From: a virus
IMG/VR virus record: IMGVR_UViG_3300009085_000059
Location: 1 to 34,996 of that record
DNA length: 34,996 nt
Strand: one strand, 5' to 3'
Shown here: positions 1-8,441 of the stretch, one piece after another
How positions within the stretch are numbered: the stretch's first letter is position 1
Layout of the letters: every line of letters starts with the position of its first letter
Notes under the pieces: model-generated
The model's database searches: none
What the model saw: only the letters and a program-made list of their open reading frames with translations
What the model was told of the DNA's origin: nothing
Position numbers and translations under genes: made by a program

Positions 1-80
1 ATATGTGCCAACCCCGTTCTATACTTATGTTCAGCGTTTTTAACCTGTTTTCGAAAGTTTTTACTTTGTGACGAAAACAG

Positions 81-88
81 TATCTTTG
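81..88 (+). promoter_or_regulatory. Late-module promoter -7 element (TATCTTTG)
   Basis: TATCTTTG matches the Bacteroidota -7 consensus TAnnTTTG exactly and lies 21 bases before the ATG at 110. The -33 region is poor; no TTTG sits 16-23 bases upstream. Its position argues that the first gene starts at ATG 110 rather than GTG 68, which would lie upstream of the transcript start. Positions 1-80 hold no gene that I can see. Confidence 0.55.
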
Positions 89-109
89 TTTTCATTTAGA
101 CCTACAACT

Positions 110-766
110 ATGCAGTTTTTTTCGTCACAAGAGATAGGGGACATGATCGGCCAAAGCCGGCAATATATCAATGTTTATAAGGATCGCGGCGTTTTGATAC
201 GAGATGAAACGACCAAGAAATTCGACCTTGATAACCCTATCAATAAGCAGTGGTTTGATCAAATGCGTAAAAGTTATATTGAGAAATGCGCTGATCCAAA
301 CTACATACCTCAAAAGACTGAGAAAATAAAGAAGGTTAAAGAGGTTAAAACTCATTTTCTTGCCAGCACAAGCCCGCACCCATCGCAACGCATGGTTAAC
401 GACGATGAACCCGATGATGAACCAACAGGCAATCGATCAAATCTGCAAGAAAGAAAATTACAGGCGGAGGTAACGCTAAAGGAGTTGGGGATTAAGAAGG
501 CTAAAATAGAGATTGAACAAAAACAAGGCAAGCTACTGAACATTGACACCGCAAAAGGAATTGTGTCAGCATACATGAGCAGCTACTCAAAGGGTCTGTT
601 TCGCGATATTGAAACATGGATGCACCGGATTTTGGATATCCATAAAATATCACTGGAAGACAAAGCCGAATATATTGCGATGCTCGAAGGGTTAATGAAC
701 GCAGCAAGCGGTAGAACAATTAAAGAACTTGAGGTTAAATTAAAAGACGAAAATACACAGTTATGA
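110..766 (+). CDS. Putative terminase small subunit
   Basis: This 218-residue protein sits directly before the large terminase and is probably the DNA-recognition subunit of the packaging motor. The N-terminus (about residues 1-45) reads like a helix-turn-helix: SQEIGDMIGQSRQYINVYKD. A lysine-rich linker follows, then a charged helical stretch (LQERKLQAEVTLKELGIKKA) typical of small-terminase oligomerisation regions. The frame is open back to GTG at 68, but ATG 110 is preferred because a -7 promoter element covers 81-88. It overlaps the next gene by 4 bases (ATGA), which supports co-translation. The assignment is from gene order and architecture; I see no diagnostic signature of a named family. 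Confidence 0.65.
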   Translation: MQFFSSQEIGDMIGQSRQYINVYKDRGVLIRDETTKKFDLDNPINKQWFDQMRKSYIEKCADPNYIPQKTEKIKKVKEVKTHFLASTSPHPSQRMVNDDEPDDEPTGNRSNLQERKLQAEVTLKELGIKKAKIEIEQKQGKLLNIDTAKGIVSAYMSSYSKGLFRDIETWMHRILDIHKISLEDKAEYIAMLEGLMNAASGRTIKELEVKLKDENTQL

Positions 767-2787
767 GTACACTAAATAAAAGTCTTGACTTTTTATCCTC
801 AATAAATACGACCGTATCAAGGATCAAACCGTCTGAATTTGCAGAGCAGAACCGGTATATGGGTACAGGTGAAACGCGTTGGTCAGGAAAATACTCTTTT
901 GATTTAACCCCTTATTTACGCGAGCCGCTTGATTGCTTGATGGCCGAAGTACCGGTTACTAAGATAGCAATTATGAAAGCTGCTCAAATAGGTTTTTCCA
1001 CAGGAGTAATTGAAAACGCAATCCCTTGGATCATAAGCCAATCACCATCAAACATATTATTGATGGCCGCTGATGATGAATTGGTCAGGACTGCAATGAC
1101 ACAAAAGATAGATCCTGCAATTGATTCAATGGGAGTTCGTCATTTGATTGGAGCTCATAGCGGGGCAAATAAGCAAAAGAACCAGAGGACTGGTGACACT
1201 GAAAAGATGAAAGAATTTTACGGGGGGCGGCTGTTGGCCACATCTGTAAAGGCTGCGCATAAGATGCGTCAATTTTCCGCAAAGTATGGTTTTCTCGATG
1301 ACTTAGATTCTGCAAAAATGGCCGATGAAAGGGAGGGGTCGCTGGTTAAATTGGTTGATGGACGTTTTACAACGTTTGGAGACACAGCCAAAATCTTTTA
1401 TATATCAACCCCTGTAACAAAGCAAACATCCGTTATTGAGCCTTTGTTTTTAAAGGGTGATCAAAGATATTACTTTCTCCCTTGCCCCATGTGTGGCGAA
1501 TTTCAGCGGCTGCAATGGTCGGTTGACGTGGATAAATCAATCATCAAAACAGGGAAAGCCGGCATTGTTTACGAGCAAAATGCAGATACAGGGATGGTTT
1601 ATCCTGAATCAGTAGGCTATGTCTGTGAGCATTGCGGCGGGTTTATTGATGAGAAGCATAAATATAAGATGAATCTGCATGGAGAATGGAGACCAACAGC
1701 CACGGCAAAAGCTGCACACTTTAGAAGTTATCACATATCCGGGCTATATGCACCCCCAGGGGCGTATAGTTGGGCGCAATTCGCACAGGATTGGTGTGAC
1801 GTTTGGCCGAAAGAAAACGGCGGGAAACCTATAATACACTTATTGAAAACCTTTAAAAACATTTGCTTGGGACAGACATTTGAAGAATTAGGCCGGAGCG
1901 TAGACGTGACCAGCTTAGCAGTTAACACGCGTAATGAGTATCGAATTGGCGTAGTGCCGAATAAATTGGCACAAGAAGACGGGAACGGGAACATAGTATT
2001 AATCACTATTGCCTGTGACTTGAACGGCACTGTGGATGATGCTCGCTTGGATTACCTAGTTGTGGGATGGTCTGAGACCGGCACATCTTACGCAATAGAC
2101 CACGGATCAATTGGTAGTTATCAGGGGCGAAGATCAAAGGCTGAAGACGAACGGGAAATACTAACTTATCGCAATGAGGCGCGTAACTGTGTTTGGGAGC
2201 CGTTCTGGCATGATGTAGTGGATCGGGTGTGGCAAACTGATGATGGGAAGCAAATAAAAGCCTTGATAACAGGCGTTGACACCGGCTTTCACACCGTATT
2301 TGCTTATGAATTTATGAAGCGTTCGCCGTTGATTGTTGGATTAAAAGGTCAGGAGGATAACAAATACACCCCTTATGACTCCAATTTAGCCCTATTCAAA
2401 GAGAGTGCAGAACGCGGCGGACTGTATGTTTTGCAATCAAACCGGTTAAAAGATATTTTGAGCGAACGGATTGGGCTTGCATGGCATGATAAGGAAGGGG
2501 CGCAGCCGTTTGGATTTATGAATTTTCCACAGCCTGAAGGGGGAAAATTTACTTTTGACTTTTTTAACCAATATGGAGCTGAACGACGGGACGTGAAAAT
2601 TAACGACGATGGAACAGCGGTCGCAGCGCGTTGGGTGAAAAAACATTCAAGCGCACAAAACCACTTTTGGGATTGCGAACTATATAACATGGCCGTCCGG
2701 GACATCTTTGTTCATTTGGTTTGTGCTGAACAGAAAATTAGGAAGCCAACTTGGCATACCTTTGTTTCGATTGTGATGGGAAAATAA
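763..2787 (+). CDS. Terminase large subunit, GpA type
   Basis: The packaging ATPase/nuclease that drives DNA into the prohead. The 674-residue length fits the lambda gpA family. Visible features: an atypical Walker A-like segment, KAAQIGFST (about residues 72-80), which resembles the lambda form; a Walker B-like run ending in Asp-Asp (FLDDLD, about 177-182); two cysteine pairs, CPMC (241-244) and CEHC (288-291), a zinc-ribbon-like insertion usual in GpA proteins; and a later ACDLNG segment (about 417) that could start the nuclease domain. The order small terminase, large terminase, gpW-like, portal copies lambda. It overlaps the preceding gene by 4 bases. Confidence 0.93.
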   Translation: MSTLNKSLDFLSSINTTVSRIKPSEFAEQNRYMGTGETRWSGKYSFDLTPYLREPLDCLMAEVPVTKIAIMKAAQIGFSTGVIENAIPWIISQSPSNILLMAADDELVRTAMTQKIDPAIDSMGVRHLIGAHSGANKQKNQRTGDTEKMKEFYGGRLLATSVKAAHKMRQFSAKYGFLDDLDSAKMADEREGSLVKLVDGRFTTFGDTAKIFYISTPVTKQTSVIEPLFLKGDQRYYFLPCPMCGEFQRLQWSVDVDKSIIKTGKAGIVYEQNADTGMVYPESVGYVCEHCGGFIDEKHKYKMNLHGEWRPTATAKAAHFRSYHISGLYAPPGAYSWAQFAQDWCDVWPKENGGKPIIHLLKTFKNICLGQTFEELGRSVDVTSLAVNTRNEYRIGVVPNKLAQEDGNGNIVLITIACDLNGTVDDARLDYLVVGWSETGTSYAIDHGSIGSYQGRRSKAEDEREILTYRNEARNCVWEPFWHDVVDRVWQTDDGKQIKALITGVDTGFHTVFAYEFMKRSPLIVGLKGQEDNKYTPYDSNLALFKESAERGGLYVLQSNRLKDILSERIGLAWHDKEGAQPFGFMNFPQPEGGKFTFDFFNQYGAERRDVKINDDGTAVAARWVKKHSSAQNHFWDCELYNMAVRDIFVHLVCAEQKIRKPTWHTFVSIVMGK

Positions 2788-2797
2788 AAAATAATTG

Positions 2798-2805
2798 TAT
2801 CTTTG
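2798..2805 (+). promoter_or_regulatory. Promoter-like -7 element before the head-joining gene
   Basis: TATCTTTG is an exact TAnnTTTG match, 21 bases before the ATG at 2826, the same spacing as the element at 81. A TTG at 2771-2773 is 24 bases upstream, slightly longer than the usual spacer. It could give extra transcription of the portal and capsid genes. Confidence 0.45.
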
Positions 2806-2825
2806 CTATCAACTATTTAGATCAA

Positions 2826-3140
2826 ATGGCATTATACGAAAGCGAATCATTTTACATTGCAGCTACAACGGATGATCTGGCTCGCCTTGACAGGCTGAAA
2901 CAGATCATTGTTGCGCTTGAAAATCAAATGATTATTGCGGCTGGTGATGTCAATATAGCTGATTACTCATTAAATGATGGTCAAGTGACCATCAGAACGG
3001 CCTATCGTGACCCGACTACAATAGCCAGAGCGATAGACCGTTTCGAATTTATCTATAATAGGCTCGCATCACGATTATCAAACACCAATATTGTATCTCT
3101 AAGGGATGCCAAATCGTTTAATTTACGACAACGTTATTAA
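2826..3140 (+). CDS. gpW-like head-tail joining (head completion) protein
   Basis: A 104-residue protein between large terminase and portal, the place of gpW in lambda. It has an N-terminal helical part (TTDDLARLDRLKQIIVALEN) and a central beta part rich in short strands (DGQVTIRTAYRDPTT), as in the gpW fold, which plugs the portal after packaging. The frame is open from 2751 inside the terminase gene, but ATG 2826 removes a Cys-rich stretch that is only terminase sequence in another frame and fits the promoter at 2798. Function is inferred from size, layout and position. Confidence 0.6.
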   Translation: MALYESESFYIAATTDDLARLDRLKQIIVALENQMIIAAGDVNIADYSLNDGQVTIRTAYRDPTTIARAIDRFEFIYNRLASRLSNTNIVSLRDAKSFNLRQRY

Positions 3141-3141
3141 A

Positions 3142-4743
3142 ATGAAGTTCCCTAATCCTTTTAGTAAAAAACAACCTACTCACGCTGAGTTACTTGCAAA
3201 AAACATTGCAAGTGGCGAAATGCAGGCTTATGGCGACTACTCACATAAACCCTACCCGTCCGTTTACGATAGTTGGGATGGAGAGCGAAATTATGGTGAT
3301 TTAGGGTTCCCGATAAATTACACCCCCGATTTTCGCAATCTGGCAATAAGGAGCTGGCAATCATTTTACGAAAGCGACATCACACAGATAATCATCAAAA
3401 ATTATCTGTTATGGGTTGTCGGTAAAGGGTTAACGCTCAATTCAGAACCACTCGAAAAATACATCAAAAAGATATATCCCGATTTTAGCCGTGATAATTT
3501 CACGGATGAAATTGAGGATATGTGGCAATTATTTGCATCATCCAAACGGGCATCATTTTCCGAAATGCAGGACTTGCACCAAATCGCTTTTGAGGCTTGT
3601 TTAAATGCTATTGTTGGGGGTGACGTCCTTGTAATCATGCGTTATGATGGCAATTATCCAACCGTTCAACTAATTGACGGGTTGCACATAATGAATCCAA
3701 CATCGGGCGTTTGGGCTGAACAGGCGCGAATAGCTGGCAACACCATCAAAGAAGGTGTTGAGGTGGATAAAAAAGGCAAACATATTGCCTTCTATGTGCA
3801 GGATGATAAAGGTGGATTTGAGAGGATTGCAGCATTTAACACCAAAACAAAACGCCCCATGGCGTGGCTGATGTACGGGTTTAAATACCGGTTAAATGAC
3901 AGGCGTGGGATGCCTCTTTTTGCTGTTGTATTGGAAGAGCTAAAGAAGTTAGGCCGGTACAAGGATGCAACCGTTTCAAGCGCTGAGGAGAACGCAAAGG
4001 TAGCTTTTACTATTGAACATGATAAAGATGGATCAGGTGAAAACATTTTCACCAATGCAGTTAAGCAGGCTTCACTAAGCGGACAGCCAACCGTGCCGGA
4101 GTCTTCTCGTGGTACGGGTGATACATTAGCTACACGCATAGCAATGACAACCAATAAACAGGCATTCAACTTGCCTCCCGGAGCATCGTTGCACGCACAC
4201 AAAAACGAAGCTGAAATATCATTCAAAGATTTCTTTTCAACAAACTTTGACATCATTTGCGCAACCATGGGTGTTGCACCCGAAGTTGCGATGAGCCGTT
4301 TTAATAGCAATTACTCAGCGTCTCGAATGGCATCAAAGATGACTGAGTTTAAATTTAGAGTTGACCGTGATACTTTTGCAAAGGAATTTTACAAGCCAAT
4401 TTATGAATTTTGGCTTGACACGCGGGTGTTATTGGGTAAAATAAACACACCCGGTTATATCACCTCAATGATTAAAGGTGATTACGAAATGATCGCAGCC
4501 TTTAAGACATCAGAGTTTATCGGTGTTAATATGCCACACGTCGACCCTGTGAAAGAGGTTAATGCAGAGGTATTAAAGATAAACAACCTCTTGACAACAA
4601 GGGAAAAGGCCGCCCGTGATTTGGGCGTGGGTGATTGGCACCAAAATATTGAGAATTTGAGGCAGGAAAACGAAAAGGCAAAAGATTTATTGCCACAACC
4701 AAATAACGAGCAAAATGGACAAACCACAACTGGCAAAAAATGA
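3142..4743 (+). CDS. Phage portal protein, lambda gpB type
   Basis: A 533-residue portal, the dodecameric ring through which DNA enters and leaves the head and on which the neck assembles. The family call rests on length, position between gpW-like and protease genes, and typical portal segments such as NYLLWVVGKG near residues 90-100, a central GDVLVIMRYDG and a conserved MGVAPEVAMSRFNSNYSASR segment near residues 380-400. ATG 3142 follows the preceding stop by one base and is preferred over ATG 3106, which lies inside the preceding gene. The last 29 bases overlap the protease gene. The C-terminus is Asn/Gln-rich and probably disordered. Confidence 0.9.
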   Translation: MKFPNPFSKKQPTHAELLAKNIASGEMQAYGDYSHKPYPSVYDSWDGERNYGDLGFPINYTPDFRNLAIRSWQSFYESDITQIIIKNYLLWVVGKGLTLNSEPLEKYIKKIYPDFSRDNFTDEIEDMWQLFASSKRASFSEMQDLHQIAFEACLNAIVGGDVLVIMRYDGNYPTVQLIDGLHIMNPTSGVWAEQARIAGNTIKEGVEVDKKGKHIAFYVQDDKGGFERIAAFNTKTKRPMAWLMYGFKYRLNDRRGMPLFAVVLEELKKLGRYKDATVSSAEENAKVAFTIEHDKDGSGENIFTNAVKQASLSGQPTVPESSRGTGDTLATRIAMTTNKQAFNLPPGASLHAHKNEAEISFKDFFSTNFDIICATMGVAPEVAMSRFNSNYSASRMASKMTEFKFRVDRDTFAKEFYKPIYEFWLDTRVLLGKINTPGYITSMIKGDYEMIAAFKTSEFIGVNMPHVDPVKEVNAEVLKINNLLTTREKAARDLGVGDWHQNIENLRQENEKAKDLLPQPNNEQNGQTTTGKK

Positions 4744-5707
4744 GATTTTAGTTTATACCCAGTTTTACAGCTACACGGCTGAATGGCTGGTTAGTCAGAT
4801 CAATAATTTTGCAGATGATGCAGAATTAAAAATGAGAATGCACACGCCCGGAGGTGGTGTTATGGATGCTTTTTCTGTGTTGTCGCGCTTGTCTGATCGC
4901 AAAGGGGCAACCACTATTCACGTCGATGGATACGCGTACAGCATGGGTGCATATTGTTGTTTATATTCAAACAACGTAATAGCCAATGAGCAGTCACGCT
5001 TTATGTTCCACAAGGCTGCTTTCCCATCTTATTACGATGCCAGCACGGATGAACAGGAAGATTGCAAGCAAAAAAACGCTGTTCTGAAGGCAAAAATGAA
5101 AGCTCGATTGAACGACACTCCGGAGGCCGCCGCGCTAATCGCTAAAGTATTTGAATCAGACGTTAGAAATGACGTTTACTTGTCAGCAAAAGAGGCTAAA
5201 AAAGTAGGTTTAGTAACTGAAATTCAGCCTTTAAACTTGGAAGTAAAGGCCATTTTAGAGGAACAAACCCGTATTTCGGCCATGTGGGCAAAGAATCAAG
5301 AAGAAAACGCTACATTTGTAGCTAATAATCAAATAAATAATGAAAAGATGACAATCGAACAAATCAAAGCTGAACACCCAGCCGTATATTCGGCTATCAT
5401 GGCTTTGGGCGAGGGCGTCGGAATTGCTAAAGAGCGTGACCGCGTTGGGTCATACTTGGCATTTTTAGAGGCTAGCCCCGAGGCTGTAAAAACTGGCATT
5501 GCATCAGGCGTTGCAATGACTGAGACACAACGCAGCGAATTTGCTGTATCTGCTTATAAATCAATGATTAATAAGACAGAGTCAAGCGAAAACCCCGTAG
5601 CCGTAGCAACACCAGCGGCTCCAACCGCTACCGAAACAGCTACTGATAAGGCAATGGCCGAAATCAACGCGTCTTTGGGCAAAACCGATTTAACCTTAAA
5701 AGCGTAA
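4715..5707 (+). CDS. ClpP-like prohead protease fused to scaffold domain
   Basis: A 330-residue capsid maturation protease. The N-terminal ~190 residues are a ClpP/S49-like serine peptidase: the oxyanion region is THTPGGG-like (HTPGGGVMDA near 43-52), the nucleophile Ser76 lies in DGYAYSMGAY, the catalytic His99 in MFHKAA, and YLSAKEAKKVGLV (about 157-169) is the usual ClpP closing segment. After a low-complexity linker, residues from Met212 form a charged, Ala-rich helical region like scaffold domains, so the gene matches lambda C with a nested Nu3. The gene is followed by decoration and capsid genes, as expected. Confidence 0.88.
   Translation: MDKPQLAKNEILVYTQFYSYTAEWLVSQINNFADDAELKMRMHTPGGGVMDAFSVLSRLSDRKGATTIHVDGYAYSMGAYCCLYSNNVIANEQSRFMFHKAAFPSYYDASTDEQEDCKQKNAVLKAKMKARLNDTPEAAALIAKVFESDVRNDVYLSAKEAKKVGLVTEIQPLNLEVKAILEEQTRISAMWAKNQEENATFVANNQINNEKMTIEQIKAEHPAVYSAIMALGEGVGIAKERDRVGSYLAFLEASPEAVKTGIASGVAMTETQRSEFAVSAYKSMINKTESSENPVAVATPAAPTATETATDKAMAEINASLGKTDLTLKA
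5311..5318 (+). promoter_or_regulatory. Possible internal -7 element before the scaffold start
   Basis: TACATTTG fits TAnnTTTG and lies within the palindrome-like GCTACATTTGTAGC, inside the protease gene. No good -33 partner is seen. Listed because it falls at the right distance from ATG 5348. Confidence 0.25.
5348..5707 (+). CDS. Possible nested scaffold protein (Nu3-like internal start)
   Basis: In-frame ATG 5348 would make a 119-residue product equal to the C-terminal scaffold part of the protease. In lambda, Nu3 is made exactly this way from the end of gene C. Support in the sequence: the ATG follows an A/T-rich stretch like other starts here, and TACATTTG at 5311-5318 is an exact TAnnTTTG match 29 bases upstream. 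It starts MTIEQIKAEH, a plausible native N-terminus, just after the low-complexity linker. No -33 element is visible, so production could depend on translation only. Confidence 0.4.
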   Translation: MTIEQIKAEHPAVYSAIMALGEGVGIAKERDRVGSYLAFLEASPEAVKTGIASGVAMTETQRSEFAVSAYKSMINKTESSENPVAVATPAAPTATETATDKAMAEINASLGKTDLTLKA

Positions 5708-5710
5708 ACG

Positions 5711-6151
5711 ATGAGTACACTATCAACACGCAACGCAACTGACAACATGATCACTGCGGACACCGATAGAGCAAAGTGCTTTATTTGGAACAACGAATTC
5801 AAAACCGGCACCTTGCTTAACGCATCAGGAGCTGAGGCTACTTTTGCGCTGGGCACCGTTTTGGGACGTATTGCAGCATCAGGCAAATTAGTGCCATTAA
5901 CCACCGCCGCCGAAGACGGTTCAGCCTTTCCGGTTGGCGTATTGGCGCAAACAGTGACTTTGGGTATTGCAGGCGAAGACACCGTGACATTTGCTATTTC
6001 GGGTGACGTGAATGAAAGCATGATCATTTTGGATGGTGCTGATACACTTGCAACCGTTATCGCATTACGGACAATTGGCGACCGTTTAATGAGTGACACA
6101 AAGGGCATTCGCACCGTTGTTGTTACGGATTCAACCTTTAACGACAACTAA
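5711..6151 (+). CDS. Head decoration protein, gpD-like
   Basis: A 146-residue protein between protease/scaffold and major capsid, the place of lambda gpD. The sequence fits the gpD-like decoration family: a short disordered N-terminus, then small beta strands with Gly/Thr-rich turns (LGTVLGRIAASGKLVPLT, FPVGVLAQTVTL) and a C-terminal strand region. Such proteins bind capsid three-fold sites as trimers and stabilise the expanded head. It starts 3 bases after the protease stop. Confidence 0.85.
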   Translation: MSTLSTRNATDNMITADTDRAKCFIWNNEFKTGTLLNASGAEATFALGTVLGRIAASGKLVPLTTAAEDGSAFPVGVLAQTVTLGIAGEDTVTFAISGDVNESMIILDGADTLATVIALRTIGDRLMSDTKGIRTVVVTDSTFNDN

Positions 6152-6164
6152 AAAAACAAACAAG

Positions 6165-7247
6165 ATGGCTATACCAGCTTCAGAAGTTAGAGGACTTTTC
6201 ACAAAATACATGGTTGAGAAATTGGAAATCACTCCATCTCCAACCTCTTTTTTAAAGTCCTTTTTTAAAACAAAAACAACCTCTGCCAAAAATGTGAGCA
6301 TTGAGGTTAAACGACATGGTGAACCGATCGCGGTTGACGTGATGAGAGGTGCCGAGGGCAATCTTAACAGTTTTGCAAAATCAACTGAAAAGATTATGAC
6401 ACCACCTTATTTTGCTGAGCGTTTCAGTCTTAATGAGTTGGACGGTTATGATCGCATCTTTGGCGACATGCAGGAGGTTAGCGGTGATTCGTTCGCAATG
6501 GTTTTGGATGAGGCAGCTCAGAAAATCCAGTTGCTGAAAGACAAAGTCAACCGCCGTTACGAATTGATGGCCGCTCAGGTTTTGCAGACCGGTATCATCA
6601 CATTGGTGAATGGTGACAACATTGATTTCAAGCGTCATGCTGATTCAAAAGGAGTGTTAGGGGTTGGCAACTGGTGGACTGAGGCCGCAATCGATCCCGA
6701 CACAACCCTGCAAGAAGGTGCAAAATTCATTCGTACACAAGGCCTTTATGCCGGTGGTGAATTTAACGTGATTTTCGGATCAAAAGCATGGAATGCGTAT
6801 TTGAACAACACAAAAAAACAGGCCAAAAGCGATATTAAAGACTGGAAGCTTTCCGACATCGTTTCTCCTGTTCAGTTTGGCGTGGGCTCAACCTTTTTGG
6901 GTCGTACCTCAACCGGTGCATATAACTTCAATTTGTGGGGTTATGAGCAGTTTTATAACCCTGCTGGAACCGACAAAACTGGTAAAGTGCCCTACGTTGC
7001 ACCCGAACAAATCATTATCCTGCCAAACGATATGTCGTTTAGCTTTGCTTATGCCGGTGTGCCTCATTTGAAGCGCAACCCATCAAGCGTGGCTATGCCC
7101 GAATATATCGCTTATGCGCCGGGTGAATTTTTTATCGACAATTTCGTTGATATGCGTGTTGCAAATCACGAATTTATTGTGAAATCTGCCGGCTTGCCTA
7201 TCCCAACTCAGGTTGACGCAATTTTCAACAAACAAGTTGTTGCATAA
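6165..7247 (+). CDS. Major capsid protein, gpE-like
   Basis: A 360-residue shell protein of the lambda gpE family. N-terminal segment SPTSFLKSFFKTKTTSAKNV, a central domain, and a C-terminal half with FAYAGVPHLKRN and EFFIDNFVDMRVANHEF are consistent with this family. ATG 6165 follows an A-rich leader (AAACAAACAAG), 13 bases after the decoration gene stop, and is preferred over an open frame back to 6093 that lies inside that gene. Its stop overlaps the next start (TAATG). Confidence 0.92.
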   Translation: MAIPASEVRGLFTKYMVEKLEITPSPTSFLKSFFKTKTTSAKNVSIEVKRHGEPIAVDVMRGAEGNLNSFAKSTEKIMTPPYFAERFSLNELDGYDRIFGDMQEVSGDSFAMVLDEAAQKIQLLKDKVNRRYELMAAQVLQTGIITLVNGDNIDFKRHADSKGVLGVGNWWTEAAIDPDTTLQEGAKFIRTQGLYAGGEFNVIFGSKAWNAYLNNTKKQAKSDIKDWKLSDIVSPVQFGVGSTFLGRTSTGAYNFNLWGYEQFYNPAGTDKTGKVPYVAPEQIIILPNDMSFSFAYAGVPHLKRNPSSVAMPEYIAYAPGEFFIDNFVDMRVANHEFIVKSAGLPIPTQVDAIFNKQVVA

Positions 7248-7474
7248 TGAGACGGTTTAAATGCACCTGCATTCAGATTAGTGGTAAAGGTAAACTCCTG
7301 TTCAATTACGGGCAGGAGTTTACCGAATCTCAAGTAAATGATTGCGAAGAGCTGTTAAAGGATGGCGCAATCATTGAGATCGAAGCACCAGTAGAGATCG
7401 AAGCACCAGTAGAGATCGAAGCCATAACGCATCCCGATATTATCGTAGAGAAACCGCGTAAACAAGCGAAATGA
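7247..7474 (+). CDS. Small protein after the capsid gene, with EIEAPV repeats
   Basis: A 75-residue protein of unknown function. The N-terminal half has two cysteines (CTCIQ) and a short beta-like stretch. The C-terminal half carries the hexapeptide EIEAPV repeated about 2.6 times, encoded by 18-bp DNA repeats (7376-7422), then a basic end. The place corresponds to Mu gp35, between capsid and neck genes. It overlaps both neighbours by 1-4 bases, so it is translated in the operon. Confidence 0.7.
   Translation: MRRFKCTCIQISGKGKLLFNYGQEFTESQVNDCEELLKDGAIIEIEAPVEIEAPVEIEAITHPDIIVEKPRKQAK
7376..7422 (+). repeat. In-frame 18-bp tandem repeat, about 2.6 copies
   Basis: The unit GAGATCGAAGCACCAGTA occurs at 7376-7393 and 7394-7411, with a partial copy at 7412-7422. 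The copies are identical, so expansion is recent, and the unit is a multiple of three, so copy changes keep the frame. Confidence 0.95.
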
Positions 7475-7848
7475 GCATTGACAGAGCGATAAGAGACGCA
7501 CGGAATATTGTCACTAAAGGGGGTTTTAACACGTCAATTGTGTTAACCCCCGTTGGTGATATTGACCCGATAACCATTCAGGGGGTGACATCGCGTCACC
7601 ACATTGAATTTAATCAAGATGGTTATCCAGTTAATGCAACAAACGCGCACATCTTATTGTCGGAAAATGACTTAAAAGCTAACGGGTTGATCACACGTGA
7701 TACGCGGGGGAATGTTGCGCTTGACGCGTGGCTTGCTTCATGGGTTGATGGCACCGGCGAAAGTCGGACTTACAAGATAGTTCAGACCAAACCATCCGAA
7801 ACATTAGGGTTAATCATTTGCACCGTTGGAAGATATGGCACGAATTGA
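7471..7848 (+). CDS. Putative head-tail connector (neck) protein
   Basis: A 125-residue protein, position of Mu gp36 / lambda FII, thus probably a head-closure or connector ring protein. It begins with a helix (RAIRDARNIVTKGG), followed by beta segments (TSIVLTPVGDIDPITIQGV) and a strand-rich end (ESRTYKIVQTKPSETLGLIICTVGRY cut here into parts), which is the layout of small neck proteins. Starts with a 4-base overlap and ends 14 bases inside the next gene. I do not recognise a specific family. Confidence 0.5.
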   Translation: MSIDRAIRDARNIVTKGGFNTSIVLTPVGDIDPITIQGVTSRHHIEFNQDGYPVNATNAHILLSENDLKANGLITRDTRGNVALDAWLASWVDGTGESRTYKIVQTKPSETLGLIICTVGRYGTN

Positions 7849-8431
7849 CGAAGCGTTAGGGAAAGATGTCTTTCAGCAAGTTAGAGATAAAATTGCTGAA
7901 ATATTACTTGATGAATTGGCAAATCAAGCCACTTTATCAGGGAATACAGACCTTGAATATGGCATTATTTGGATGGAAAGGCGCAGGCCATTCAATCTTT
8001 CAGAGGTGCCGGCCATTAACCTTTCTATTTCTGGCATAAATTACAACACTAAGTTCCGCCACCAACGGCAACCAGATGTCACTTATACAATTGACATCTA
8101 CAACACTAAGAATCACACGGAGGATGATGCAGATGAGTTGGTTATGGATAGTATTTGGGATGTCTCACGTACAGTTCAATATATTTTAGACCATCCGCAT
8201 TATGCATCATTGGGGCTGAATCCATTGATTTCTCATTCGGAGGTGGTTAAAATCACATCTGGGGAGGCTGAAATGAGCGACGGCGCCCGATGTGGTATCT
8301 TACGGGTTGAATTTAAGGTTAATATGATCAGCGTTGAAAACCCATTTGATCAAATCGCGTTAGAGCTAAGCAGCACGTCTGTAAAAATTGAACAGACAGA
8401 TAAGGGGTATTTTTACCAATTACAAAACTAA
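7835..8431 (+). CDS. Putative tail terminator / tail completion protein
   Basis: A 198-residue protein just upstream of the sheath, where Mu places gp37. It has an N-terminal helix (QQVRDKIAEILLDELANQA), then alternating strands (YGIIWMERRRPFNLSEVPAINLS split by turns), a middle segment with VTYTIDIYNTKNH and a helix before the C-terminal strand. That alpha/beta mix is seen in tail terminator proteins that cap the tube and sheath. ATG 7835 is chosen over TTG 7826. Confidence 0.5.
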   Translation: MARIDEALGKDVFQQVRDKIAEILLDELANQATLSGNTDLEYGIIWMERRRPFNLSEVPAINLSISGINYNTKFRHQRQPDVTYTIDIYNTKNHTEDDADELVMDSIWDVSRTVQYILDHPHYASLGLNPLISHSEVVKITSGEAEMSDGARCGILRVEFKVNMISVENPFDQIALELSSTSVKIEQTDKGYFYQLQN

Positions 8432-8441
8432 ATTATTTAAC

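Noticed and set aside
3792-4310. 172-codon leftward frame opposite the portal gene
   Set aside because: Lies wholly within the portal gene; no leader or neighbours on that strand.
5554-6147. 197-codon leftward frame opposite protease and decoration genes
   Set aside because: Shadow of well-supported head genes; Val/Ser/Ala bias is typical for the complement of Ala/Thr-rich coding DNA.
7376-7422. Short repeats as a possible CRISPR array
   Set aside because: The copies are contiguous without spacers and in frame within a gene.
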